Source: Bacteroidota bacterium
GTDB taxonomy: Bacteria; Bacteroidota; Bacteroidia; Chitinophagales; Chitinophagaceae
Direction of reading: 5' to 3'
Assembly: GCA_016712665.1 (NCBI GenBank)
Contig: JADJQP010000001.1
Coordinates: 1,096,536 to 1,160,535, forward strand
DNA: 64,000 nt
Shown here one piece after another: positions 48,770 through 59,008 of this stretch. Each line of letters opens with the position of its first letter. Within the stretch, counting starts at the first letter, position 1. The notes under the pieces are model-generated. The model was not told the DNA's origin and did not search any database. It was given only the letters and a program-made list of their open reading frames with translations. The position numbers were made by a program, and so were the translations under genes.

Positions 48770-49797
48770 TTAGGAATCGCTCCACACCTTGGTACCTTCA
48801 CTGCAATTGGCACAGATATCGATATTTTTTCTACCACTTAATAATTTTTTTCGAAATGATTTATAGGCCTCGCTATGCCATATTTCTTTGAAACTGTCCT
48901 TCTTTAAATCACCTAATCGGTAGTCGGCATCTTTATCAAAACAACAGGGAACTACCAGGCCATCCCAACTGATAACGCAGGCGTGCCAGAGTTTCCAACA
49001 CTGATTGTCGAGGGCATTTTTTATTTCATATTTCCCTTCTGCATTTTTTTTATACCGCGAATATTTATCGATGCTTGGCATCAAAAAGTTGCCGTTTTCA
49101 TAATCATAAATCTGTGCTGTTTTAAATCGAACATCATCCACGCCAATTTCCTTTGCTAATTTTTTTACGTCTTCAATTTGATGTTCGTTGGGTTTTACCA
49201 CTAGAAATTGAAAAACACATAAGGGGTTTTTGATTTGAGTTCTTTTTCCATTTTACAATATTGCGTGCTCCCTCAGCACTTTTCGAGGTTTCCGCCGATG
49301 CGATATTGCTGATACACCTCCTGGGTTGTGCCATCTATAGAAATTATCAATCGATCGAATCCGCTTTCGATGGTGCGTCGTGCATTCTCATCGTTGAGAT
49401 AATGGGCATTGGTGCTGGTGGCTGTGTAGATTTTTTTTTGAGTGGCAAATTTCACCATATCGAGGAAATCGGGATTGAGATAGGGCTCACCTTGAAAATA
49501 GAAAATGAGATACATCATTTCCTGATGCAGTTCTTCGATGGTTTTGGTAAAAAAATCTTTTTCGAGCATTCCGATAGGTCGTGTAAACGCACGCAAGCCA
49601 CTGGGGCATTCAGGACATCGCAAATTACAGGAAGTAGTTGGTTCAAACGAAATGGAAAAAGGCACACCCCATTGCACCGGCTTTTGGGTCCACTTGGTCA
49701 GGTAAAAACTGGCTAATACCTTGATGCCATTGACAAAGCGTCGCAAGGTAATCTTACAAAGAAAGTTAATGCTATCTTGATAATTGATGTTTGGCAT
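48770..49797 (-). CDS. Radical SAM/SPASM domain protein, frameshifted
   Basis: About 340 residues after repair. The N-terminal part has the radical SAM cluster motif CNLRCPECPSG (CxxxCxxC binding a 4Fe-4S) and SFEPTTSCNLRCP, then YFQGEPYLNPDFLDMV and LIISIDGTTQEVYQQYR. The frame breaks in the 49200-49285 region, where at least three single-base changes restore KWKKELKSKTPYVFFQFLVV. The C-terminal part is a SPASM domain: WKLWHACVISWDGLVVPCCFD, then GDLKKDSFKEIWHSEAYKSFRKK, and CANCSEGTKVW. I chose ATG 49797 as start. The substrate is unknown; members act on peptides or in cofactor or sugar modification. Confidence 0.72.
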
Positions 49798-50025
49798 GGA
49801 AGTGGCAAATATAAGTGTAAGTTTTTTGATGCAGACCATTTAAACCATTCAAAACTCTAAAACACGTGAAACGAAAAATTAAGCCCAGCGCAGGCCTGAT
49901 TTTTCGTTTAGGTTGAAAGGCCTTTACTTGACATGTATACCATATATCCAATATTATTGCCATTTGCACAATTTTAGGATTTGGCCTCATTAAAGAATTC
50001 TATTTTTGGGGGTTAAATACCATAT

Positions 50026-52878
50026 ATGCAAAAATTTCTCCTCACGATATTTCTTTTCAGTTTTGGTTTCACCTCAGTTTTTGCGCAAGATAAATTAATA
50101 GTGGGTACAGTGAGGGATACCTTTAATGTAAAACCAGTGGTATTTGCATCCGTTTCTCTTATTCGAAAATCAGACTCAGTATTGGTCCATCATACCCGTT
50201 CGAATCAACAAGGGAAATTTCAATTGAAAACAAAAGATGCCGGCAAGTATATTCTCTTAATTGCTCATGGCTCTTTTGCAGATTATGTAGATGATATCGA
50301 ATTGAAAAATGAGGATACTGAAAAAGACTTGGGTTCTATTGGTTTATTTCAACGAAGCCAAATGCTGAAAGAGGTAATTGTTAAAAATGCAGCCTCGATA
50401 AAAATTAAAGGTGATACGCTTGAGTATTTGGCCGACAGCTTTAAGGTAAAGCAAGGTGCTATGGTGGAAGATTTGCTGAAAGTATTGCCCGGAATTCAAG
50501 TGAACAAAAAAGGGGAAATTACCGCCATGGGCGAAAAGGTGGAGAAAGTACTGGTAGATGGAGAGGAGTTTTTTGGAGATGACCCTACCATTGCCACACA
50601 AAATATTCAATCGAAAGTGGTAGAAAAGGTGCAGGTGTTTGACAAGAAAAGCGATCAGGCTCAGTTTACAGGTTTTGATGATGGGCAGGAGCAAAAGACC
50701 ATCAATTTAAAACTAAAGGACAATATGAATCGTGGTGAGTTTGGCAAGGTAGAATTGGGAGGAGGATGGAAAGATCGTTGGCAAAATCAGGCCATGTTGA
50801 ATTCATTTAAGAATAAACGTCAGATGAGTATCTATGGACTCATGAGTAGCAACGGCAAAACGGGCTTGGGTTGGGAAGATAAAAACACCTATACCGGAGA
50901 TGGGGGCGGCATGCAGATGGATGAAGATGGCGGATTTATGTGGAATTTTTCAGGCGATGATGATGAAGGGGTTGACTGGGGAGGTAGAGGAAATACTGCT
51001 GAAGGCATCACCAAAGCTTGGGTAGGAGGTGCGCACTATGCTAATAAATGGAATGATGGGAAACAACACCTAAATACCAATTATTCATTTGGAAGAATCA
51101 ATAGGAGTAAGCGGGAAACGTCTTTTCGTGAAAATATTTTGCCAAGTGGTAAATATTTTACAACTGATACCTCCTCCTCCTTTAGCAGTAGAAACACGCA
51201 CCGCATTTCAGGCAGATTTACCTGGATGATTGACAGCAGTTTGACACTCATTTACAATTTGAATAGTCGATTGGCCGTCAATGAGAGCAATTCAAACAGC
51301 AATACCATCAATCAGTCTTTTACTGAACAACCTATCAATAGTAGCAAAAGGGATATTGAAAATAAGTCGAATACCACTCGCGTGACGAATACCCTTACCT
51401 TGAATAAAAAATTTAAAAAAACAGGTAGAACCATTTCATTGAATGCGTCACATACGTATAATAATAGTGATGGGCTTGGAATGCAAACCGGTAATAATGC
51501 TTATACGTTTGGAGGTAGCAGCTTTAATGAAATTTTGGATCAAAAGAAAGATCAAAGTCAATTAAAAAGTAATTTAACGGCCGACCTTACCTATACGGAG
51601 CCCCTTTCTAAAAAGTTTTTGTTGAAAACATCTTATGGGTATGCTTCAGACGCTAGTTTGTCTGACAACAGAACTCTGGTACGGCCAAACTTAATAGATG
51701 AAGAGTATACGGTTCGCGTGGACTCTCTAAGTACCGAATTTGATTCGAAAGTGTATAGCCATACAGTGGGTGCCGAATTAAAATATAATGAAAAAAAATA
51801 CAATGTTACTGCTGGCGCCAAAGTACGTTATTCGATGTTTCATCAAGACGATTTGGTTCGCAATTTAAATTACGACTACAATCGAATCAATATATTTCCA
51901 ACCTTGCGTTTTAATTACAAGTTTGATCAGTTTACAAGATTTTCGTTTACGTATAATGGCTCTACCAGACAGCCCAGCATTACACAGCTACAGCCTGTAC
52001 AAGACAACAGCAATCCACTGGAAGTGTATGTCGGAAATCCGAATTTGAAAATCGGCTACAATCAAAATTTTAATATTACCTATTTTAATTATAAGGTATT
52101 GTCGGGCCGAAGTTTGTATTCAGGACTTGGATTTAGCAATAGCTTCAATAATATTGCATTGAATACCAGTATCGATGCGTTGGGAAGATCGGTTAATCAG
52201 TATGTCAATTTGAATGGTGGCTATAATGCTAATTTATGGGGAGGCGTTCGAACCAAAATACCCAAAACACCTTTAGAAGGAAAGGTGGATGTAGGGGGTA
52301 ATTTTAGTCATACGCCAAATATTACCAATAATGTAAACGGTACCACCAATGCACTCAGCCTTACTGTAACGCCCGGATTGACATATAGTAAAGAAGAGAA
52401 ATTTTTTACCTCACTTGATTTGGGAACCTTATTTTCCAACAGTACCAATACGATCCAAACATCGCGAAATATTCGGTATATTTCATTTACGCCCTCTGCC
52501 TCTGCCGAATTCTATTTACCTTATAATTTAGAATTTGGTACCGATGCAGATTATATCTATACGCCTCCGGTGGCGCCCTACAAAACCAGTTTTACCCGTT
52601 TTATTTGGAATGCATATCTTAGTTATAAATTATTGCCTAAGAAGAATCTAGAATTTAGAGCCTCTATCAACGATATCCTAAATCAAAATAAAGGATATGA
52701 GCGTACTACCACCAATAATACCAATACCGAAAGATATTTTCAAACACTCGGAAGGTATTGGATGATTTCAGCAGTATGGAATTTTAGCACTGGTCCGATG
52801 GCCGAATCCAAAACGCCTGCAAAAGGAAGAGGAATGGGCGGTATGCGTCGTGGCGGTGGCATGAGGAGAATGCGATAG
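50026..52878 (+). CDS. TonB-receptor-like outer-membrane barrel (OMP_b-brl_3 type)
   Basis: A 950-aa outer-membrane protein. Signal peptide ends VFAQ (residue 21). A carboxypeptidase-regulatory-like domain follows (about 24-105: VGTVRDTFNVKPVVFASVSLI). The plug region is at about 115-230: GDTLEYLADSFKVKQGAMVEDLLKVLPGIQVN, VLVDGEEFFGDDP, KVVEKVQVFDKKSDQA. The remainder is an alternating-strand barrel. The last 25 residues are a very unusual Gly/Met/Arg tail (RGMGGMRRGGGMRRMR). The next gene encodes a GLPGLI protein, a standard partner. Probably transports or displays a surface compound; ligand unknown. Intact. Confidence 0.82.
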   Translation: MQKFLLTIFLFSFGFTSVFAQDKLIVGTVRDTFNVKPVVFASVSLIRKSDSVLVHHTRSNQQGKFQLKTKDAGKYILLIAHGSFADYVDDIELKNEDTEKDLGSIGLFQRSQMLKEVIVKNAASIKIKGDTLEYLADSFKVKQGAMVEDLLKVLPGIQVNKKGEITAMGEKVEKVLVDGEEFFGDDPTIATQNIQSKVVEKVQVFDKKSDQAQFTGFDDGQEQKTINLKLKDNMNRGEFGKVELGGGWKDRWQNQAMLNSFKNKRQMSIYGLMSSNGKTGLGWEDKNTYTGDGGGMQMDEDGGFMWNFSGDDDEGVDWGGRGNTAEGITKAWVGGAHYANKWNDGKQHLNTNYSFGRINRSKRETSFRENILPSGKYFTTDTSSSFSSRNTHRISGRFTWMIDSSLTLIYNLNSRLAVNESNSNSNTINQSFTEQPINSSKRDIENKSNTTRVTNTLTLNKKFKKTGRTISLNASHTYNNSDGLGMQTGNNAYTFGGSSFNEILDQKKDQSQLKSNLTADLTYTEPLSKKFLLKTSYGYASDASLSDNRTLVRPNLIDEEYTVRVDSLSTEFDSKVYSHTVGAELKYNEKKYNVTAGAKVRYSMFHQDDLVRNLNYDYNRINIFPTLRFNYKFDQFTRFSFTYNGSTRQPSITQLQPVQDNSNPLEVYVGNPNLKIGYNQNFNITYFNYKVLSGRSLYSGLGFSNSFNNIALNTSIDALGRSVNQYVNLNGGYNANLWGGVRTKIPKTPLEGKVDVGGNFSHTPNITNNVNGTTNALSLTVTPGLTYSKEEKFFTSLDLGTLFSNSTNTIQTSRNIRYISFTPSASAEFYLPYNLEFGTDADYIYTPPVAPYKTSFTRFIWNAYLSYKLLPKKNLEFRASINDILNQNKGYERTTTNNTNTERYFQTLGRYWMISAVWNFSTGPMAESKTPAKGRGMGGMRRGGGMRRMR

Positions 52879-52921
52879 AATAGGGTACTCATACATTTTT
52901 TAAAAATAGCTTCAATTGAAT

Positions 52922-53695
52922 ATGAATAAACAGAGCCTAACGATTTTGATTTTAATGTTGTTTTCAAGTGCCCTCTTTGCACAAAAGGACGCCGTACCTG
53001 TTATCAATTTTAAAGGTAAAATAACGTACGAACGCAAACTGAATCAGCATAAGCAGATGGACGAGATGATGAAGGGTAGGGGAGGAAATAATGCCATGGC
53101 TGAAAATATGAAAAAAAGTATTCCGAAGTACAAGATTGATATTTTTGAATTGATGTTTACCGAAAAAGAAAGCTTATATAAGCCCGCTAAGGATGGAATT
53201 TCGGAAAGTAAAATGATGTTTGGAAATGTACCTGCCGAAAAGAATGTGGTTTACAATAATTACGAGAGTGATAGTGTGATTGCACAAAAAAGTATTTTTG
53301 AAAAAACCTATTTAGTAAAAGATTCCTTGCGAAAATTTGAATGGAAAATCAGCGAAGAATTTCGAAAAATTGCGGGATTTAATTGTCGCAGAGCGGAAAC
53401 CATCATTATGGATTCGGTATATGTGATTGCGTTTTATACCGACGCCATTATTGCCGAAGGTGGCCCTGAGGGGTTTAATGGATTGCCGGGTATGATATTG
53501 GGTGTGGTAATGCCTCGTCTTAATATCACCTATTTTGCTACTAAGGTGGATAATTATTTAGCCAATGAAAAAGAGATGCTAGCACCCACTAAGGGAGAAA
53601 AAAAGAATTATGCTGAGTTAGATGTTGACCTTAAGAAGAGCTTGAACAAATGGGGCGACTATGTTCAAAGAATACTGTGGTATATTAATGTGTAA
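52922..53695 (+). CDS. GLPGLI family protein
   Basis: A 257-aa exported protein (ATG 52922; signal peptide ends LFAQ). Family hallmarks are INFKGKITYERKLNQH, FRKIAGFNCRRAET, and the naming motif, here GLPGMILGV in PEGFNGLPGMILGVVMPRLN. It contains a Gly/Met/Asn patch (MMKGRGGNNAMAENMKK) that echoes the Gly/Met/Arg tail of the upstream receptor. GLPGLI proteins almost always sit beside such receptors. Biochemical role is unknown. It follows the receptor by 43 bases, probably in one transcript. Confidence 0.85.
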   Translation: MNKQSLTILILMLFSSALFAQKDAVPVINFKGKITYERKLNQHKQMDEMMKGRGGNNAMAENMKKSIPKYKIDIFELMFTEKESLYKPAKDGISESKMMFGNVPAEKNVVYNNYESDSVIAQKSIFEKTYLVKDSLRKFEWKISEEFRKIAGFNCRRAETIIMDSVYVIAFYTDAIIAEGGPEGFNGLPGMILGVVMPRLNITYFATKVDNYLANEKEMLAPTKGEKKNYAELDVDLKKSLNKWGDYVQRILWYINV

Positions 53696-53767
53696 GTTAC
53701 TTGTATAAACACATAAAGATTTGGCATAACACAAGCGAGAATTGCCCGTTTTTTTTTACTTTGCACC

Positions 53768-54916
53768 ATGCAACATTTGAAATCTCAATTTCTACTCAAT
53801 CCTGAAATTACCTATCTCAATTTTGGATCGTTTGGAGCCTGTCCAAAGCCGATATTTGAGGATTATATTCGATGGCAATATTTACTAGAAAGCGAACCTG
53901 TACAGTTTATCGCCTTCGATGGTGCCAAATATTTACAACAAGCGCGCGAAGCACTGTCGCAATATATTAATTGTGAGGCTGATGATTTGGTATTGGTAAC
54001 CAATCCTTCTTATGCAGTAAATGCAATTGCCAAAAGCTTTCCCTTGCAAGCCGGCGATGAAATTCTAACCACAAGTATCGAGTATGGTGCCTGTGATAAA
54101 ACCTGGAATTACTATTGCAAAAAAGCAGGGGCTATTTACCGTCGTCATCCCGTATCCTTTCCAATTGAAAGTAGTGAGCAAATCGTAGAGGATTTTTTCA
54201 AAGAAGTGACAGCCAATACCAAATTAATTTTTATCAGTCATATTACCAGCAGCACAGCATTGATATTGCCGGTGGCGGCTATTTGTAAAAGGGCAAAACA
54301 GTTGGGTATTCCCACATTTGTAGATGGTGCTCATGCACCGGGACAGATTCCATTAAATCTTCGTGAATTGGATGCCGATTATTATACGGGAGCTTGTCAC
54401 AAATGGATGATGACACCCAAAGGATGTTCATTTATATATGTACGAAAATCGCTGCAAGCTGCCATTGATCCCTTAATTATTAGTTGGGGTTATGACAGTG
54501 CGCAACCTGGCCCATCGCAGTTTTTAGATTATCATCAAATGAATGGAACGCGCGATTTTTCAGCGATGCTTACTATACCAAAGGCGATTGCTTTTATGCA
54601 AGAAAATAACTGGGAAGCAGTGGCGCAGCAATGTCGGAAAATGGCACAGGAAAATGCTCCGCGGTTTTGCGAATTGCTGCAGGTTGAACCTTTATGCCCC
54701 ATTACCGATGAGTTTATCGGGCAACTATATAGTACACGGTTGCAACTCGATGCGCCGGAACTCTTTCAGCGGATGCTATTTGAACGGTATCGTATTGAAG
54801 TGCCCATGACACGTTTAGGAAATGAAACCTTTATCAGGTACTCCATAAATGCCTTTAATACGCAAGAGGATTTAGATCATTTGTATGAGGCCTTGAAAAC
54901 GGAAGTTAGCAGATAA
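53768..54916 (+). CDS. PLP-dependent aminotransferase class V (epimerase-like)
   Basis: A 382-aa class V aminotransferase-fold enzyme related to isopenicillin N epimerase and cysteine desulfurases. Seen: TYLNFGSFGACPKPI near the N-terminus, LISHITSSTALILPV, FVDGAHAPGQIPLNL (Asp186 binding the PLP nitrogen) and ACHKWMMTPKGCSF (K212, the Schiff-base lysine). A FIRYSINAFNTQEDLDHLYEAL end fits. The missing Cys desulfurase loop argues against a desulfurase. Natural substrate unknown. Intact. Confidence 0.83.
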   Translation: MQHLKSQFLLNPEITYLNFGSFGACPKPIFEDYIRWQYLLESEPVQFIAFDGAKYLQQAREALSQYINCEADDLVLVTNPSYAVNAIAKSFPLQAGDEILTTSIEYGACDKTWNYYCKKAGAIYRRHPVSFPIESSEQIVEDFFKEVTANTKLIFISHITSSTALILPVAAICKRAKQLGIPTFVDGAHAPGQIPLNLRELDADYYTGACHKWMMTPKGCSFIYVRKSLQAAIDPLIISWGYDSAQPGPSQFLDYHQMNGTRDFSAMLTIPKAIAFMQENNWEAVAQQCRKMAQENAPRFCELLQVEPLCPITDEFIGQLYSTRLQLDAPELFQRMLFERYRIEVPMTRLGNETFIRYSINAFNTQEDLDHLYEALKTEVSR

Positions 54917-55001
54917 TGTTTCCCTCTACTCCTGTATAAAGGATTTGGGTTGTGCAGAGAATGAGGGATAGTGTATCTTGCAGGTCCTAATACCTGAACC
55001 G

Positions 55002-56603
55002 ATGAAGCTATTGATTCCTTTGATTTTATTAATGGCATGGAGCAATACCTCAAATGCCCAGTCAGCCAGCACCATTCAAGAGCTACTGATGCTGGGCGAA
55101 TTTTCTTCAGCAGAAGAGCTAAGTGGAAAAGCAAAAAGCAATGATCCTGAAATGGCTTTTGGATTTATCCGTTCATTGGTGATGCAAGGTAAGATAAGCG
55201 ATGCAAATAAAGCAGTGATTGAGTTGATGCAAATACATCCCAAAAATGTATGGCTTCAGATTGCAAAAGGCGAAGTGTTGTTGCATGAAGGAAAAACCGC
55301 TGAAGCCAAAACCCAATTCAAAGAATGCCTTAACAACGATGCGACAGATAAGGCGGCAATACGTATCGCCATAGGCAGTGCCTACGCACAAGTAGGAATG
55401 AAATATTGCGATCCCGATTTTGCGATTTCAATCTTGCATGAGGCAAATAGCTTACAACCCAGCAATGGAATTGGATACATCTATATAGGAGATTGTAATC
55501 GTTGCAAGTTGGAAGCTGGGATGGCGGTAGAGGCATATAGCCAGGCGATGAAAGTAGATAAAAAATTAGAAGCGCTAGCCAATTACAAGATAGCCAGTGT
55601 GTATGTCACCCAAAAAAATTGCGAAGCAGCTAGCACTAATTTAAACAATTCACTTACAGCTGATCCCTCTTTTTTACCTGCTATAAAAGCGCACTACCAA
55701 CTTGCGACCTCCTTTGAAAGCGGCTGCTATGATAAAGAAAAGGCCAAATTTTACTACAATGAATATGTAAAAAAAGCGACAGGTAGTTTCGAGACAGAAT
55801 GCTTTATAGCAACCCATCATTATACTATGCAGGAGTATTCAGTAGCGCTTCAAAGTATTAAGGAAATTCAAAAGAAGTGGCCTGCTCGTTATGACAAAAC
55901 CTTTTATCTGATAGCGGGTCAATGCTATGCAGCACAAAATGATTTTTCAAATGTAATTCTATCCCTCGAACAATACCTAATTGAAGAAAAGAATGCTGAG
56001 GAGATATCAATAGGGGTCTTCATGTTATTGGCAAAAGCGTATTCTGAGACCGGCAATTCGGCTAAGGTCAAGGCTAGCTATATCAAAGCGGCGAGTTTGC
56101 AGAACGATTTACCGAAGAAGATTGAATGCTTGGATAAGGCAGCTGCTGAAGATGTCAAGGAGAAGAAGCATACCGATGCTGCTGCTGTCTATGAGCAAAT
56201 TATTTCCCTAAAGAAGGTGCCTTCAGCTGCTGATTATTTTAAGTGTGGTACCGCTTGGTATCAGGGCGGAGAAATTCAAAAAAGCAAAAAGATATTTCAA
56301 ACCTATGCAGAAAAATTTCCTTCAGACTGGCGTGCCCCCTATTATATTGCCAACAATGAAGCCTTGTTAGATACTACTTTAAGTGTGGGTTCTGCAGTGC
56401 CTTTTTATGAAAAGGCGATTGCCTTAGGTGCTAATGACCCTAGCTCCAAAAAAGCCTTGATACAAAGCCATTGGTACCTTTTTGGCTACGCCTACCAGGT
56501 AAAGAAAAACACTACCAATGCACTGAAACATCTGGATGCCATACTGGCTATAGAACCGACTCACCCCGAAGCAATCAAGTATAAAAAATTATTAAGTCCT
56601 TAA
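55002..56603 (+). CDS. Exported TPR-repeat protein
   Basis: A 533-aa protein (ATG 55002, signal peptide MKLLIPLILLMAWSNTSNAQ). Tetratricopeptide-like helical pairs run throughout, for example LQIAKGEVLLHEGKTAEAKTQF, PDFAISILHEANSLQPSNGIGYIYIGD, ILSLEQYLIEEKN and HLDAILAIEPTHPEA. Cysteines near many helices suggest the periplasm. TPR arrays act as protein-binding scaffolds; no partner can be named. Similar Bacteroidota proteins occur in gliding and T9SS regions, but I see no specific link. It starts 85 bases after the aminotransferase stop. Confidence 0.8.
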   Translation: MKLLIPLILLMAWSNTSNAQSASTIQELLMLGEFSSAEELSGKAKSNDPEMAFGFIRSLVMQGKISDANKAVIELMQIHPKNVWLQIAKGEVLLHEGKTAEAKTQFKECLNNDATDKAAIRIAIGSAYAQVGMKYCDPDFAISILHEANSLQPSNGIGYIYIGDCNRCKLEAGMAVEAYSQAMKVDKKLEALANYKIASVYVTQKNCEAASTNLNNSLTADPSFLPAIKAHYQLATSFESGCYDKEKAKFYYNEYVKKATGSFETECFIATHHYTMQEYSVALQSIKEIQKKWPARYDKTFYLIAGQCYAAQNDFSNVILSLEQYLIEEKNAEEISIGVFMLLAKAYSETGNSAKVKASYIKAASLQNDLPKKIECLDKAAAEDVKEKKHTDAAAVYEQIISLKKVPSAADYFKCGTAWYQGGEIQKSKKIFQTYAEKFPSDWRAPYYIANNEALLDTTLSVGSAVPFYEKAIALGANDPSSKKALIQSHWYLFGYAYQVKKNTTNALKHLDAILAIEPTHPEAIKYKKLLSP

Positions 56604-56643
56604 GGTATTTTGGGGATGCATCAGGGTTTAACAAAAGTTCAGG

Positions 56644-57066
56644 CTACTGTTTTTTACCAGAAAGTAAATTGTTGTTGTATACCCCCCAGCCTTCTGAAAA
56701 TTTTACATAGACTGAATCGTTGGTACACCATCCACCAAAATAACTTCCAAAATTTTGTCCGCTGCTATCTAATGCATACGACCCAAGAGAACGAAAATCG
56801 AGGGCATTTGGATTGGTAAAAATGAGTTCATCCGAATGATTTCCAAATTGAAGGAAATACTGATTATTTATTTTTATAATCTGAAAGGTAGTGTCTTTGT
56901 CGTAACAAAGTGAGGGACTGCATTCCTGAAACATACCATGGTAAGTACCCACACGATTATCGGCGGGATTTACATAGGGTGTATACACTATTTGTTTTTT
57001 CTTTTTGCAGCCAATGATGCAAAGTAGCCCAAACACCAAAAGTAATAACAAGGAATGGAAACGCAT
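56644..57066 (-). CDS. Predicted small lipoprotein
   Basis: A 140-aa protein from ATG 57066. The N-terminus MRFHSLLLLLVFGLLCIIGC gives a lipobox cysteine followed by Lys-rich residues. The mature part has four Cys (ECSPSLCYDK, GGWCTND) and aromatic beta-type stretches (YFLQFGNHSDELIF, NFGSYFGGW). No family is recognised. A longer reading frame starting at 57177 would put 37 extra residues before the signal, so I prefer 57066. Confidence 0.62.
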   Translation of the reverse strand: MRFHSLLLLLVFGLLCIIGCKKKKQIVYTPYVNPADNRVGTYHGMFQECSPSLCYDKDTTFQIIKINNQYFLQFGNHSDELIFTNPNALDFRSLGSYALDSSGQNFGSYFGGWCTNDSVYVKFSEGWGVYNNNLLSGKKQ

Positions 57067-57434
57067 GTGCCAAATTTTGTATTGCGAATATAATACAAAG
57101 AAATAAGCCCTTCTGTTAAAATGAATAAAAAAAATAGATGAATGTATAATAGACGTGAAGAGTGTTTGTGTACACATGAGGGAGGGGGTGCTGCAGAGAT
57201 CGTTTTAGAAGTTATCGTACTCAGAATATAGTTGATGGTAATCCGCTTATCGGTTAACAACTTTCCCTTCGGAAGATGCCTATTGAACGCACCCGAATGC
57301 AGTATCATGTTGGAATAGATAGTAAGGTAATAAAGCGGAAAGGTGCTTGCACACAGTATGGAATTGTACATAAGGCGATGGACTCATTCTTTTTTTTAGT
57401 TACATTTACGCTTTAATTGGTAAAGGAACGCATC
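57067..57434. other. Intergenic region between lipoprotein and PDZ gene
   Basis: About 370 bases with no supported gene; presumably holds divergent promoters. A TACATTTA box (imperfect TAnnTTTG) lies about 30 bases before the PDZ gene start at 57435. No repeat or RNA gene was seen. Confidence 0.35.
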
Positions 57435-58124
57435 ATGAAATGCACACTACTTTTTAGCGTCTTGTTGATTGTAGGATATACAAGCTTACATGCACAAGAT
57501 TTAGAAAATTGTAAAAACCCTTGTAAGAAAACGCGCATTGTAAAAAGCGGACCCTATATGGGTTTGCGAACCCTCACCTTGCCTGACTCACAATCGGTGC
57601 GGGTGGTAGAAGTGGTTAAGAATGGTCCCTCAGTAAAAAATGGAATTTTACTATACGATACCTTGACCCACTTTAATGGGAAAGTCATTCAATGTATGGA
57701 TTATTTTATTGCTGAGGTAGCCAAACTGAAACCCGATGATACCATAACGGTGAGAGTGGTAAGAAGTGGGGTAGCCACTGTGTATACCTATCCCTTAGGA
57801 GCCTTGCGAACCGAAAAGATAACCGAATTTGAGTGCTGCGATGAACCCGAACCCTTGCCCGATTTAAATAGTATCGCGTTTGTGCTCAGCCCGGCTCCTG
57901 CCAAAGATTATTTGCGGGTAAGCACCTATGAAGTTTTAAAAATGGAAGTGAATTTTGATATTCAAGACCCGAACGGGAAGGTGGTAAAATCAGAACGAGC
58001 CAAAAAAACCAAGGGCAATTTTGATGTGGAATTAGACATCAGCGATTTGCCAAATGGTATTTACTTTTTAAAAATTTATGTTGAGAATACGGAGTATGTG
58101 CAACGGTTTGTGAAAGAGAATTGA
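57435..58124 (+). CDS. Short PDZ-domain protein with T9SS signal, copy 1
   Basis: A 229-aa exported protein (ATG 57435; signal peptide MKCTLLFSVLLIVGYTSLHAQ). Right after cleavage is the Cys motif ENCKNPCKKTRIV. About residues 30-125 form a PDZ-like domain (MGLRTLTLPDSQSVRVVEVV and VKNGILLYDTLTHFNGKVI, DTITVRVVRSGVATV). A CCDEPEPLP linker leads to a T9SS type A C-terminal domain (about 150-229, LNSIAFVLSPAPAKDYLRVST, ISDLPNGIYFLKIYV). One PDZ directly fused to a T9SS tail, with no protease domain, is unusual. A paralogue lies 0.9 kb downstream. Confidence 0.75.
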   Translation: MKCTLLFSVLLIVGYTSLHAQDLENCKNPCKKTRIVKSGPYMGLRTLTLPDSQSVRVVEVVKNGPSVKNGILLYDTLTHFNGKVIQCMDYFIAEVAKLKPDDTITVRVVRSGVATVYTYPLGALRTEKITEFECCDEPEPLPDLNSIAFVLSPAPAKDYLRVSTYEVLKMEVNFDIQDPNGKVVKSERAKKTKGNFDVELDISDLPNGIYFLKIYVENTEYVQRFVKEN

Positions 58125-58297
58125 GGATGGATAGCTCCAGAATGGACCGATGCATAAAATGACGTATTCTTACAATAGAGAGGCTTTTAAAGGATGCTTC
58201 CATTTGTATAGCCAAAGGTTACGAAGAACATAAGACTTACGAATGCACAGCCTTCGAAAAGTGGAGTGGTGCCTTTTACTAAAATGAGTATATCCTA

Positions 58298-58645
58298 TTA
58301 GCGCTTTCCTTTTCGATCGGCATGCTTGTACCGGTCGCGGCCATTGTTTGACTTAACAGGACCCCTGTTGTGTTGCGGTTTTCGGTTCGTTTGTTGATAG
58401 CCATTATGCTTACCCCATTTTTTGTTGCGTGCATTGTAAAACTCTCTCCTATTGGGATAAATACGCCTGTTGTGGCCACTATAGTAGCCATGAGAATTGT
58501 AATGATACCCATGCTCAAGCATCCATCTATGTGAATTGCCGAAATAGAGTCGCTCGCTATTACTATACATTCGAACATTAATAGAAATTTGCGCCTGCAA
58601 ACCTGCGCTCCAAACAAAACAATGAGAAGGAGAAAAGCCTTTCAT
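58298..58645 (-). CDS. Small basic secreted protein, possible frameshift in signal peptide
   Basis: A 115-aa ORF between the two PDZ genes, on the opposite strand. In frame it ends in a highly basic tail rich in Asn, His, Gly, Arg and Tyr (HGYYSGHNRRIYPNRREF, ending KHADRKGKR). The N-terminus MKGFSPSHCFVWSAGLQAQISINV looks like a signal peptide broken by a single-base shift: the next frame reads KAFLLLIVLF before the AGLQAQ cleavage site, so the gene was probably exported. Function is not recognised; nucleic-acid or polysaccharide binding by the basic tail is speculation. Confidence 0.4.
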   Translation of the reverse strand: MKGFSPSHCFVWSAGLQAQISINVRMYSNSERLYFGNSHRWMLEHGYHYNSHGYYSGHNRRIYPNRREFYNARNKKWGKHNGYQQTNRKPQHNRGPVKSNNGRDRYKHADRKGKR

Positions 58646-59008
58646 ACTAATTAGGTGTTTATTGCAATCGCACGATTACCATGCAAAGGTCTCTTTTAAC
58701 TGAGCCAGGACCTTACACAATTCAGAAAAGGGATTGTAAGATTTGTGAATCGCTCGCCGCCGTCTACTTTTTGAAACGGCATGTCGAGCATACGGCGTAT
58801 CCGCATCATGTTGCGAGTAGCATTGCGATAATAACTGAATTGTAATAGTAGTGGATACTGATATCTTCAACCAAGCTCTTTTACAAAAGTATGTGCAGGG
58901 TATTTACAACGTAGAAAGAAGATAAGAATGGAAGGGGCCTTGTTATCGAATAGTGCTTCATTCCATTTTTCATTTACCTTTACCATTTAAACAGTGACAG
59001 AACAGCAC
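58646..59008. other. Intergenic region upstream of PDZ copy 2
   Basis: About 360 bases with no convincing gene; a 64-codon minus-strand ORF (58676-58870) looks spurious. A TACCTTTA box (imperfect TAnnTTTG) lies about 30 bases before the PDZ start at 59009, matching the -7 site of its paralogue in position. Confidence 0.3.
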
